From contig JAFLDL010000026.1 of the NCBI GenBank assembly GCA_017302435.1, positions 1-64,000 on the forward strand: 64,000 nucleotides of DNA. The letters run 5' to 3'. Below, piece by piece: positions 8,493 through 16,149 of the stretch. Position 1 is the first letter of the stretch, and each line of letters opens with the position of its first letter. The notes under the pieces are model-generated. The model had not been told where the DNA came from. It searched no databases and worked only from the letters and a program-made list of their open reading frames with translations. The translations under genes and the position numbers were made by a program. This stretch comes from Candidatus Accumulibacter necessarius (lineage in GTDB: Bacteria; Pseudomonadota; Gammaproteobacteria; Burkholderiales; Rhodocyclaceae).

Positions 8493-9286
8493 CCGATGTA
8501 CCTCGCTACGGCAAACTGATCGGCGCCTCGCTCGGCCCCGGCGACCCCGAAATGATCACCCGCCGCGCCTGGGCGGCGCTGCAATCGGACGCCCGCTGGC
8601 TCTACCCGGTCAAAAAGGCCGAAGAATCGTCGTACGCGCTGTCGATCGTCGAGCGCGGCGGCCTGAGCATCCCGGCCGATGCCCAGGAGCTGATCTTCCC
8701 GATGACCCGCGACGCAGAGATCCTCGCCAGGGCCTGGATGCGCGCCGCCGACCGCACCGTCGAGCTGCTCGCCGAAGGTCGCGACCTGCTCTTCCTGGTC
8801 GAGGGCGACGCTTCGACCTTCTCGACCTTCGGCCATCTCGCGCGCGTCGTCCTCGACCTGGCCCCGCAAGTCGAGGTCGAGACGATTCCCGGCGTATCTT
8901 CCTTCGCCGCCGCTGCCGCCGCGACCGGCACGCCGCTCGCAGAGGAAGACGAGACCTTCGCCATCATTCCCGCCGCCTATGGCATCGAGGTGATCGACCA
9001 CCTGCTCGACGACTTCGACACGCTCGCCCTGCTCAAGGTCAAGCCACTGGTGGACGAGATCATCGAACTGCTCGAACGGCGCGGGCTGTTGGCCACTTCC
9101 TGTTTCATCGAGAAGGTCGGATCGCCGGAGCAACGGATCGTGCGCGACCTCGCCAGCCTGCAGGGGAGCAAGGTGAACTACCTGTCCCTGATGCTGGTCC
9201 AGAACCCCAAGCGTGAACGCGGGGCCCTGCGCCGTGGCTGCCGCAGCCGCCGGGAGGCAGCCGCAGCTGCCGCGGCGACCGACTGA
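8489..9286 (+). CDS. cbiL: Cobalt-precorrin-2 C(20)-methyltransferase
   Basis: SAM-dependent C-20 methylation of cobalt-sirohydrochlorin. The protein has 265 residues and starts MTDVPRYGKLIGASLGPGDP with the SAM loop. It continues with the family segments LYPVKKAEESSYAL, LVEGDASTFSTF and IPGVSSFAAAAA. The last roughly 28 residues, after SLMLVQNPK, are an Arg- then Ala-rich low-complexity tail not needed for the fold. Four-base overlap with cbiET. Confidence 0.93.
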   Translation: MTDVPRYGKLIGASLGPGDPEMITRRAWAALQSDARWLYPVKKAEESSYALSIVERGGLSIPADAQELIFPMTRDAEILARAWMRAADRTVELLAEGRDLLFLVEGDASTFSTFGHLARVVLDLAPQVEVETIPGVSSFAAAAAATGTPLAEEDETFAIIPAAYGIEVIDHLLDDFDTLALLKVKPLVDEIIELLERRGLLATSCFIEKVGSPEQRIVRDLASLQGSKVNYLSLMLVQNPKRERGALRRGCRSRREAAAAAAATD

Positions 9287-9311
9287 CTTGCGCGAAAGCC
9301 TGCCGCCGACC

Positions 9312-10052
9312 ATGAAAGTTGCCGTCGTTTCGATCACCCGTCATGGCATCGCTCTGGCCGGCCGGATCGTCGCCGCACTGCCCGGCGCGCAGCTCTTCGC
9401 CCCGGAGAAGTTCCGCGTCGAAGCCGAAAGCGCTGCCGCCGGTGCTGCCCACTGCTACCAGGGCAAGGTCGCCGACCAGGTGCCGGCGCTGTTCGCGAAC
9501 TTTGACGGCATCGTCGCCCTCGTCTCGCTCGGCGCGGTCGTCCGCCTGATCGCGCCGCATCTGCAGGGCAAGGAGACCGATCCGGCGGTGGTAGTGGTCG
9601 ACGAGGCCGGCAGGTTCGCCATTCCGGTGCTTTCCGGCCACCTGGGCGGTGCCAATTCGCTCGCCGGGCATCTCGCCACGACGCTTGGCGCAACCGCCGT
9701 GCTGACGACCGCCTCGGACGCCCGCGCCACGATCGCCGTCGACCTCCTCGGCCGCGAGCTCGGCTGGACCTTCGACGCGACGCACGGCGAGTTGCTCCAT
9801 TGCAGCGCGGCGATGGTCAATGACGAGCCGGTGGCACTGGTCCAGGAAGCGGGCGGCGCGGACTGGTGGGCCAACCATGCCAACGGCCGCAAGGGGCCGT
9901 TGCCAGCCAACGTGACGCTCTTCGCGCGGCTCGAAGACGTCGCGCTCGAGCGCTTTGCCGCCGTGCTCTGGATCAGCCGGCGAGCCATGCCCGCCGACTG
10001 GGCGGCGCGACTGGCCGGCCGCTGCGTCACCTATCGCCCGCCGACCGCATGA
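9312..10052 (+). CDS. cbiG: Cobalt-precorrin-5A hydrolase CbiG, N-terminal and central domains (split gene, part 1)
   Basis: Opens the delta-lactone of cobalt-precorrin-5A and releases acetaldehyde. The ATG at 9312 gives 246 residues beginning MKVAVVSITRHGIALA. An upstream ATG at 9213 would lie inside cbiL and adds residues unlike the family, so it is rejected. Motifs are FDGIVALVSLGAVVRLIAPH and VLSGHLGGANSLAGHLA (central domain). The protein lacks the C-terminal domain found in most CbiG proteins; that domain is the next gene, overlapping by four bases. Confidence 0.88.
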   Translation: MKVAVVSITRHGIALAGRIVAALPGAQLFAPEKFRVEAESAAAGAAHCYQGKVADQVPALFANFDGIVALVSLGAVVRLIAPHLQGKETDPAVVVVDEAGRFAIPVLSGHLGGANSLAGHLATTLGATAVLTTASDARATIAVDLLGRELGWTFDATHGELLHCSAAMVNDEPVALVQEAGGADWWANHANGRKGPLPANVTLFARLEDVALERFAAVLWISRRAMPADWAARLAGRCVTYRPPTA

Positions 10053-10471
10053 GCAATTCTTTCGCCACGCCGCCGGGGCCGGTAGCGCTCGGCCTGGGCT
10101 GCGACCGCGGCACGCCGGCCGCCACGATCGCCCAGGCCATCGCCGACGCGCTGGCGACCTGCGGCGCTTCGCTGGCCGACGTCGTCGCCGTTGCCTCGAT
10201 CGACCTCAAGGCCGACGAGCCAGGCCTGGCGGACGTCGCCGGGCAGCATGGCTGGCGCATCCGATTTCACCCGGCGGCCGAACTCGCTGCCGTCGAAGTG
10301 CCGAACCCCTCCGAGATCGTGCGCCGGCACACCGGCACGCCGTCGGTCTCGGAGGCCGCGGCGCTGCTCGCCGCAGGCGCCGGCCCGAGCCACCTGATCG
10401 TCGAAAAATACAAGCTGCGCGGCCCCGATGGCCGCAACGCCACCGTCTCCATCGCAAGGATTGCCGCATGA
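10049..10471 (+). CDS. CbiG C-terminal domain / CobE-like protein (split gene, part 2)
   Basis: A stand-alone 140-residue version of the CbiG C-terminal domain, the same fold as CobE of aerobic B12 producers. It reads ALGLGCDRGTPAATIAQAI, SIDLKADEPGLADVA, TGTPSVSEAAALLAAGAG and LIVEKYKLRGPDGRNATVS, all characteristic of that family. The ATG overlaps the stop of the preceding cbiG part, and the gene overlaps cbiH by four bases. Part 1 and part 2 presumably work together as a two-subunit CbiG, or this half acts as a corrin-binding chaperone like CobE. Confidence 0.87.
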   Translation: MSNSFATPPGPVALGLGCDRGTPAATIAQAIADALATCGASLADVVAVASIDLKADEPGLADVAGQHGWRIRFHPAAELAAVEVPNPSEIVRRHTGTPSVSEAAALLAAGAGPSHLIVEKYKLRGPDGRNATVSIARIAA

Positions 10472-11457
10472 ACGCCAGCCCGGACTCGCCGCAGAAAACA
10501 GGAAAGATCATGCTCGTCGGCCTCGGTCCGGGCAGCCTCGGCCACCTCACCGCACGCGCCCGGGAGGCCATTGCCGAGGCCGACACGGTGATCGGCTACG
10601 TCACCTATATCCGCTTGGTCGCCGACCTGCTGGCCGGCAAGGAAGTGGTCCGGAAGTCGATGACCGAGGAACTCGACCGTGCCATCGAGGCCCTCGAACG
10701 GGCGCGGCAAGGTCGCAAGGTGGCTATCGTGTCGTCCGGCGACGCTGGCGTTTACGGCATGGCCGGCCCCACCTTCGAGGTGCTGTTCCAGGCCGGCTGG
10801 ACGCCGGAATCGGCGATCGAGGTGGAAATCGTCCCCGGTGCCTCGGCGCTCAACACCTGCGCCGCCCTCGTCGGCGCGCCACTGACGCACGACTTCTGCG
10901 CCATCTCGCTGTCCGACCTGTTGACCCCATGGCCCTGCATCGCCCGCCGGCTCGATGCCGTCGCCTACGCCGATTTCGTCGTCGCGCTGTACAACCCGAA
11001 GAGCGGGCGGCGCACCCGGCAGATCGCCGAGGCGCAACGCATCTTCCTGCGCCATCGCGACGCGCAGACGCCGGTGGCCATCGTCAAGTCGGCCTATCGC
11101 CCGAAGCAGCGCATCGAATTCACCACCCTGGAAAAAATGTCCGAAGCAGACATCGGCATGTTGACCACGGTGCTGATCGGCAATTCGAACACCTTCGTTC
11201 GCCACGGCCTGATGATCACCCCGCGCGGCTACAGCAACAAGTACGAAGTCGCCAATGGCGAACGCGCCACGCGCGACGGTGAACAGGCCGGCCACTCGCT
11301 CTCGACCGGCCTCAATGGCTGGATCGAGAGCATCCAGCAAAGCGGCAGGTCGGCGGCCGAACTGGCGCAGGAATACCGCCTGCCGGCCGACTACATCCAG
11401 TCGGTGCTCGACACCCCGCTGGCAGAGGAAATGGCGGGCGAGGAAAGCGAGGCATGA
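10468..11457 (+). CDS. cbiH: Cobalt-precorrin-3 C(17)-methyltransferase with C-terminal extension
   Basis: SAM-dependent ring contraction and C-17 methylation (CbiH, anaerobic; CobJ, aerobic). The 329-residue protein has the methylase core in residues about 13-250: VGLGPGSLGHLT, SSGDAGVYGMAGP, VPGASALNTCAALVGAPL and VALYNPKSGRR. After the usual end near GLMITPRGYSNKY there are roughly 75 further residues. They include a helical stretch (SAAELAQEYRLPADYIQSVL) resembling a small helix-turn-helix. It is the last gene of the operon and overlaps the CobE-like gene by four bases. Confidence 0.92.
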   Translation: MNASPDSPQKTGKIMLVGLGPGSLGHLTARAREAIAEADTVIGYVTYIRLVADLLAGKEVVRKSMTEELDRAIEALERARQGRKVAIVSSGDAGVYGMAGPTFEVLFQAGWTPESAIEVEIVPGASALNTCAALVGAPLTHDFCAISLSDLLTPWPCIARRLDAVAYADFVVALYNPKSGRRTRQIAEAQRIFLRHRDAQTPVAIVKSAYRPKQRIEFTTLEKMSEADIGMLTTVLIGNSNTFVRHGLMITPRGYSNKYEVANGERATRDGEQAGHSLSTGLNGWIESIQQSGRSAAELAQEYRLPADYIQSVLDTPLAEEMAGEESEA

Positions 11458-11704
11458 GGGTGGCCGGGAACCCGCCTGTCCATGGCCAGGGCAGTGCCCT
11501 GCCGGCGCCCCGAGACGCTTGATCCGTAACGGCCGGCAGCTGGCGGTACCAGCGGCCAGGCTCGATCGCAAAGGTCGTCCAGATCGCTCGCCGCGCCCTC
11601 AGGCACGAAGAGCCGGCACACGACACCTGCCCGGGATATTGCATCAGGCAAGAGCCGAGCCTTGCCAGCCATTCGAGTAGATCTTGACGGCTCATCTCGC
11701 TGGC

Positions 11705-13180
11705 TCATCTCGCCGGAGTTCTCACTCCATTGACGAAAATCACCCGCGACAGCCGCGCCTGCTTCAAATGTTGCTCACCGTCCGCGCCGATTCCTTGCCA
11801 GGTGATGACCTCGGTCGCCGTTTCGTCTATCACCGCCTTGAAGGTATCGTCGGCGAGCTGCAGGTAGGCGACCAGTTCGGCCAGGCCGTGTTCGAGCGGC
11901 CGCGTCTCGCAGAGCTCGCGCAGAGTGACTTGTGAGCGGTCCTGCAGGGCGTGGCGAATGTGCCGTGCGAGCTGCGCGCGATCGACCACCACCTGCGAGA
12001 ACAGCACCGCGGCATCGACATCGGCGTCGCCCGCCGCGAGCGCCATGTCGGCGATCGACGGCTTGATCGCCGGCGTGTGCAACGGTCGCTCGATCGGCAG
12101 TTCGATGTCGGCCGCGGTGTCGGCGATGCTCATCACCGCACCCGTCGGCGGCGTCGCGCGCAGCGCCAGCGCCTTGGCCTCGATGCCGTGCAGGATGTCC
12201 ATGATGCGGCGATTCTCGAGCCAGGCCTGATCGTCGAGAAAGCGGCGCAACTGCTGCGAGAGCTGGGCGACCGTGCGCTGCGTGTGCTCGCCGGCTTCCA
12301 GCCAGTCGTAATGCACCCGCCGCGTACGCACGTCGGGCCGCAGTTTGAGCACCGGCGCCAGCGCCAGCACGCGCTCGAGCAGCGCCGTCAGCTCTTCCTG
12401 CCGGCGGCTCGACATCAGGAAATCCCAGAAGGCGCGAAAGCTGCGCCCCTCGTCGGAGTCGGCAATCGCGTCGCGCTCGCCCATGATTTCTTCAAGCAGC
12501 GCACCCTTGGCGCCTTCCCAAAGCGCGATCCGCTCGCGCACGCGCCGGTCGAGGCCACGAAAATTGTGCTCGACCTCGCGGAAGTCGGTCAGCAATTCGC
12601 GCGCCAGCGTCGTGAACTGCTGGAAGCGATCCTTCAGCCCGGTGTCGTCGAGCATCGGCAGGTCACCCGACCGGACGCGCGCGATCTCGGCATCGATCTC
12701 GTCGCGCCGGCGCTGCAATTCGGCGATGCGCGCCTGCGGGTCGGTTTCGCTGCCCTCGCTCATCTGCTTGAGCAACTCGAAAAGGGTCAGCAGGCGCGAC
12801 TCGGTGCCGACGAAGCTGCGTTCGGCGAGCGTTGCCAGCCAGGCGATCGCCTTCTCGGTCGCCGGCATCAGATCGAAATGGGGCTCGTCCGACCCCTGCG
12901 TGTAGTACTTGCGCAGCCAGCCCTTGTCGTTCGCCGCCCAGTCGTTGAGGTAATCGAGCGCCGATTTCGGAAAGGCGTCGCCGCCGCGGCGCTCGCGCAG
13001 CGCATACAGCTCGTCTTCAAGTGCTTCGGCCAGGTCGGCCTGTGCCATCACCCGCACATTCGGTGCGATGAACACGCGCTGCAGAAAGCTCGCCACCAGC
13101 GGCGCGTGCTCCGAGCGCAGCAAACGCCAGGCCGGGTGGCTCTGGCGCAGCAGGTCAAGGGTGGCGTAGTCGAGGCTCAC
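11705..13180 (-). CDS. DUF3375 protein, Wadjet JetA-like (orphan)
   Basis: A 491-residue soluble protein of the DUF3375 family. In type-I Wadjet anti-plasmid systems this family is JetA, the kleisin-like partner of the SMC protein JetC. The N-terminus DYATLDLLRQSHPAWRLLRS and the following LVASFLQRVF are typical; the middle is helical and charged (about residues 140-230, likely coiled coil). The partners jetB, jetC and jetD are not found on either side. After the stop, an ATGA-overlapping frame (11708 down to 11391) runs into the opposite cbiH and does not resemble JetB. The gene is therefore either solitary or the remnant of a deleted operon. Confidence 0.8.
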   Translation of the reverse strand: MSLDYATLDLLRQSHPAWRLLRSEHAPLVASFLQRVFIAPNVRVMAQADLAEALEDELYALRERRGGDAFPKSALDYLNDWAANDKGWLRKYYTQGSDEPHFDLMPATEKAIAWLATLAERSFVGTESRLLTLFELLKQMSEGSETDPQARIAELQRRRDEIDAEIARVRSGDLPMLDDTGLKDRFQQFTTLARELLTDFREVEHNFRGLDRRVRERIALWEGAKGALLEEIMGERDAIADSDEGRSFRAFWDFLMSSRRQEELTALLERVLALAPVLKLRPDVRTRRVHYDWLEAGEHTQRTVAQLSQQLRRFLDDQAWLENRRIMDILHGIEAKALALRATPPTGAVMSIADTAADIELPIERPLHTPAIKPSIADMALAAGDADVDAAVLFSQVVVDRAQLARHIRHALQDRSQVTLRELCETRPLEHGLAELVAYLQLADDTFKAVIDETATEVITWQGIGADGEQHLKQARLSRVIFVNGVRTPAR

Positions 13181-13192
13181 GGCAACAGCGCG

Positions 13193-13306
13193 TCAATCGC
13201 GTCCCAGCCTCTCTCGCAAGCACAGATATAGCGCATCGATTCCCGCACGGGCCTCACCTGCCGCGATTGCCGGATGGCCATTCATCAAGCCAATCCAGGC
13301 GTGCAT
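13193..13306 (-). pseudogene. Short ORF, possible C-terminal gene remnant upstream of jetA-like gene
   Basis: A 37-codon frame whose product starts MHAWIGLMNGHPAIAAGEAR and ends in RERLGRD. It ends 12 bases before the jetA-like ATG and overlaps the end of the neighbouring 78-residue ORF. The amphipathic composition looks like the tail of a real protein rather than random reading, but I do not recognise the family. It may be a leftover of a gene deleted when this island decayed, or may not be coding at all. Confidence 0.25.
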
Positions 13307-13521
13307 GCATCATGGGCCGTCACTGGATTGCTCCCCTGGCCTGCCGAAGCGACCTCTTGCAGGTCGGCCGGCTTGATGCGACGTGTCCTTCCATCTTCTG
13401 AAACAATCAGATCGGTATTGGTGAGGATGGCGGTTCTTCTCGCCGCCTTGGCCGCACGCAGCAGCGCGTCCCATGAACCGCGCAAGTCGGGATTTCTTGC
13501 CGATTCGAAAGGATTCTTCAT
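13285..13521 (-). CDS. Small uncharacterised protein (78 residues)
   Basis: Frame starting MKNPFESARNPDLRGSWDAL and running into ARRTAILTNTDLIVSEDGR then RRIKPADLQEV. The central part looks like a genuine small folded domain (helix, then two strands with a turn EDGR). The last roughly 20 residues (after ASAGQG) look like read-through into unrelated sequence. It lies in frame with, and directly after, the TAG of the 58-residue ORF upstream. No family is recognised; an antitoxin-like or small accessory role is possible but unsupported. Confidence 0.45.
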   Translation of the reverse strand: MKNPFESARNPDLRGSWDALLRAAKAARRTAILTNTDLIVSEDGRTRRIKPADLQEVASAGQGSNPVTAHDACTPGLA

Positions 13522-13698
13522 CTATGTATCCAGCGCGTAGAGAGTTTGCCTGAAGGTGATGCCCTCACGCGTGGCACGGGCACCCATGCCTTTGGCGGCA
13601 GTGCAGATTAGATCGGCCGCCAATTCGATCGGACGGAAGGGCACGTCCTGGTGATGCCTGACGACGGCATCCTTACCGATCCAGTTGAGCGTTGGCAA
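13522..13698 (-). pseudogene. 58-residue ORF with type III methyltransferase-like N-terminus; probable remnant
   Basis: TTG-initiated frame four bases after the aminotransferase stop. Its first residues, PTLNWIGKDAVVRHHQDVPF, resemble the start of type III restriction-modification (Mod) DNA methyltransferases. After that the resemblance stops, and the frame continues for about 35 residues before a TAG directly abutting the ATG of the 78-residue ORF. No methyltransferase catalytic motif follows. The simplest reading is a deletion that left only the beginning of a mod gene joined to the tail of another gene. Both identity and coding status are uncertain. Confidence 0.35.
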
Positions 13699-13702
13699 GG
13701 TC

Positions 13703-14854
13703 TCAGGCCCCCGGCTGCGGGCTCACACGCGTCACCTCATCAAGCGCATCGGCGAGGTTGCGCACCGTGCGGTCGGGATTGTGCAGTTTTTCGAGGCCGA
13801 ACAGGCCGATGCGAAAGCTGGTGAAATCGGCCGGTTCGTCGCACTGTAGCGGCACGCCGGCCGCGGTCTGGACGCCGATGGCGACGAACTTCCTGCCCGA
13901 CTGGATCTCCGGATCGTCGGTGTAACTGACGACGACGCCCGGCGCCTGGAAGCCCTCGGCGGCGACGCTCCTGAAGCCCTTGCCGGTCAGCAATGCCCGC
14001 ACGCGCAGGCCGACTTCGAGCTGCTCCTGGCGTACGCGCTCGAAACCGTAGTTTTCGGTTTCGCGCATCACGTCACGCAAGGCTGCCAGCGCGTCGGTGG
14101 GCATGGTCGCATGATAGGCGTGGCCGCCGCTTTCAAAGGTCTCCATGATCTGCATCCACTTCTTGAGGTCGCAGGCAAAGCTGCTGCTGGTGGTGGCGTC
14201 GATCCTGGCGCGGGCACGCTCGCCAAGCACTACCAGGGCGCAGCAGGGCAAACCGGTCCAGCCTTTCTGGGGGGCGCTGATCAGCACATCGACCGCATTC
14301 GCGGCCATGTCGACCCAGACGGCGCCGGAAGCGACGCAATCGAGGACGAAAAGACCATCGACCGCGCGCACCGCCTCACCGACGGCACGCAGGTAGTCGT
14401 TGGGCAGAATCATTCCGGAAGCGGTTTCGACGTGTGGCGCAAAGACGAGGTCGGGTTTCTCTTCGCGAATGCGCGCGACGACCTCCTCGATCGGCGGCGG
14501 GATGAATGGTGACTGCGGCTCGTCGCCGACGCGACGCGCCTTGAGGACGATGCTCGCCGACGGAATCGCTCCCATGTCGAGAATCTGCGTCCAGCGGAAG
14601 CTGAACCAGCCGTTGCGGATGATCAGGCATTTCCTGTCGGTGGCAAACTGACGGGCGACGGCTTCCATGCCGAAGGTTCCGCTGCCTGGCACGACGATCG
14701 CCGTTTTGCCGTTGTAGACCGTCTTGAGAATCCGTGCGATGTCCTTCATCACGCCCTGGAAGCGTTGCGACATGTGGTTCAGCGAGCGGTCGGTGTAGAC
14801 CACCGAGTATTCAAGCAGACCATCGGGATCGGGTTGGGGCAGCAGTGCAGGCAC
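13703..14854 (-). CDS. Pyridoxal-phosphate aminotransferase, class V (alanine/serine-glyoxylate or serine-pyruvate type)
   Basis: A cytoplasmic class-V aminotransferase of 383 residues. Key features are VPGSGTFGMEAVARQ (cofactor phosphate region), APHVETASGMILPN, the LDCVASGAVWVDM strand with the PLP-contacting Asp, and SAPQKGWTGLP, where the lysine forms the Schiff base. The fold matches alanine-glyoxylate/serine-pyruvate aminotransferases, so a role in glyoxylate, serine or glycine metabolism is likely; the exact substrate cannot be read. It starts at GTG 14854 with CTGGAG seven bases upstream. Confidence 0.88.
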   Translation of the reverse strand: MPALLPQPDPDGLLEYSVVYTDRSLNHMSQRFQGVMKDIARILKTVYNGKTAIVVPGSGTFGMEAVARQFATDRKCLIIRNGWFSFRWTQILDMGAIPSASIVLKARRVGDEPQSPFIPPPIEEVVARIREEKPDLVFAPHVETASGMILPNDYLRAVGEAVRAVDGLFVLDCVASGAVWVDMAANAVDVLISAPQKGWTGLPCCALVVLGERARARIDATTSSSFACDLKKWMQIMETFESGGHAYHATMPTDALAALRDVMRETENYGFERVRQEQLEVGLRVRALLTGKGFRSVAAEGFQAPGVVVSYTDDPEIQSGRKFVAIGVQTAAGVPLQCDEPADFTSFRIGLFGLEKLHNPDRTVRNLADALDEVTRVSPQPGA

Positions 14855-15164
14855 GATTGTCTCCAGTTGTCAGGTGAGAGCGTTGTTTGTGGTCAGGAAA
14901 GGACGGGGAGCATAACGCCAAGTGCGCACCGTGCGCTAGTCGCACAGGGTCGGGGGAGGAATGCGCAAGGCCGGCTCCTGGTGGCGCCGCCCGGCAAACC
15001 GTGCATCCTGTTTGAAGAGCGTCCCGTCCGTCGTCTCGCCCGCGCTGGCGGCAAGCCAGCCGGTTGACCCGATGGCGCAACGCGAAACCGCTTATGCCCT
15101 AGAATCCGGAGTTTTCCGACCGCCGCGACCGCGGCGGCGCTGACCTTCAGAACGGGACACCTCA
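14855..15164. other. Intergenic region between divergent genes
   Basis: About 310 bases separating the minus-strand aminotransferase and the plus-strand DUF808 gene. It must hold promoters for both, but no convincing -35/-10 pair, operator palindrome or RNA structure was identified. Small frames here are not supported as genes. Confidence 0.5.
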
Positions 15165-16130
15165 ATGGCCGGAGCCAGCCTGCTTGCCCTGATCGATGAT
15201 ATTGCCTCGGTCCTCGACGACGTTGCCCTGATGACCAAGGTGGCCGCCAAGAAGACTGCCGGCGTGCTGGGCGACGATCTGGCGCTCAACGCGCAGCAGG
15301 TGTCCGGGGTGCGCGCCGAGCGCGAGCTGCCGGTGGTCTGGGCGGTCGCCGTCGGTTCGCTGAAGAACAAGCTGATCCTGGTGCCGGCGGCGCTGGCAAT
15401 CAGCCGCTTCATCCCCTGGGCGGTGACGCCACTGCTGATGCTCGGCGGCCTTTACCTGTGCCTCGAGGGGGTCGAGAAGCTGGCCCACCGCTGGCTGCAC
15501 AAGGCCGGCGATGACGACGCCCGGCACGCTGAACAACTGGCTGCCGCGCTGGCTGACGAAAAGGTCGACCTGGCAACATTCGAGGCCGACAAGGTCAAGG
15601 GCGCGATCCGGACCGACTTCGTTCTCTCGGCCGAAATTGTTGTCATCGCCCTCGGCACCGTCGCTGACCAGCCTTTCACCACCCAGGTCGCGGTGCTGTC
15701 GGGGATCGGCCTGATCATGACCGTCGGCGTCTATGGGGTCGTCGCCGGTATCGTCAAGATGGATGATCTGGGGCTCCACCTGCTCACCCGGAGCGGCGCG
15801 CTGGCGCGCACGATCGGCAGGGGCCTGCTGCTGGCGGCGCCGCGCCTGATGAAGGCGCTCACGGTGATCGGCACGGCCGCGATGTTCATGGTCGGCGGCG
15901 GCATCCTCACGCACGGCCTGCCGCTGCATCACTTCATCGCGCATGCGGCCGAGCTGGCTGGTGGCATCCCGGCCGTCGGTGGTGTGCTCAGGGCGGTGAC
16001 CCCGCTGCTGCTCGACGTGCTGGTCGGCATCGTCGGCGGCAGCCTGACCCTGCTTGGTGTCAAGGCTGTTTCTGCCGCCCGGGCCGCGCTCGGCAAACCG
16101 GGCAACGGTCAGCCACCACCCCTTCACTGA
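15165..16130 (+). CDS. DUF808 family inner membrane protein (YedI-like)
   Basis: A 321-residue polytopic inner-membrane protein. The N-terminus MAGASLLALIDDIASVLDDV, then KKTAGVLGDDLALNAQQVSG, is the signature of DUF808/YedI. Hydrophobic segments include residues about 68-100, 150-185, 230-250 and 290-310. The central LGGLYLCLEGVEKLAHRW is also conserved in the family. The function is unknown. It is transcribed alone, convergent with cysB. Confidence 0.88.
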   Translation: MAGASLLALIDDIASVLDDVALMTKVAAKKTAGVLGDDLALNAQQVSGVRAERELPVVWAVAVGSLKNKLILVPAALAISRFIPWAVTPLLMLGGLYLCLEGVEKLAHRWLHKAGDDDARHAEQLAAALADEKVDLATFEADKVKGAIRTDFVLSAEIVVIALGTVADQPFTTQVAVLSGIGLIMTVGVYGVVAGIVKMDDLGLHLLTRSGALARTIGRGLLLAAPRLMKALTVIGTAAMFMVGGGILTHGLPLHHFIAHAAELAGGIPAVGGVLRAVTPLLLDVLVGIVGGSLTLLGVKAVSAARAALGKPGNGQPPPLH

Positions 16131-16149
16131 CGTTGTCTTCAGCGCGGCG

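Noticed and set aside
9213-9311. Upstream start for cbiG at 9213
   Set aside because: It lies inside cbiL and adds 33 residues unrelated to CbiG; the ATG at 9312 begins with the family N-terminus.
11391-11708. Minus-strand 105-residue frame overlapping the jetA stop as a possible jetB
   Set aside because: No DUF4194/JetB features, composition biased, and half of it lies antisense to cbiH.
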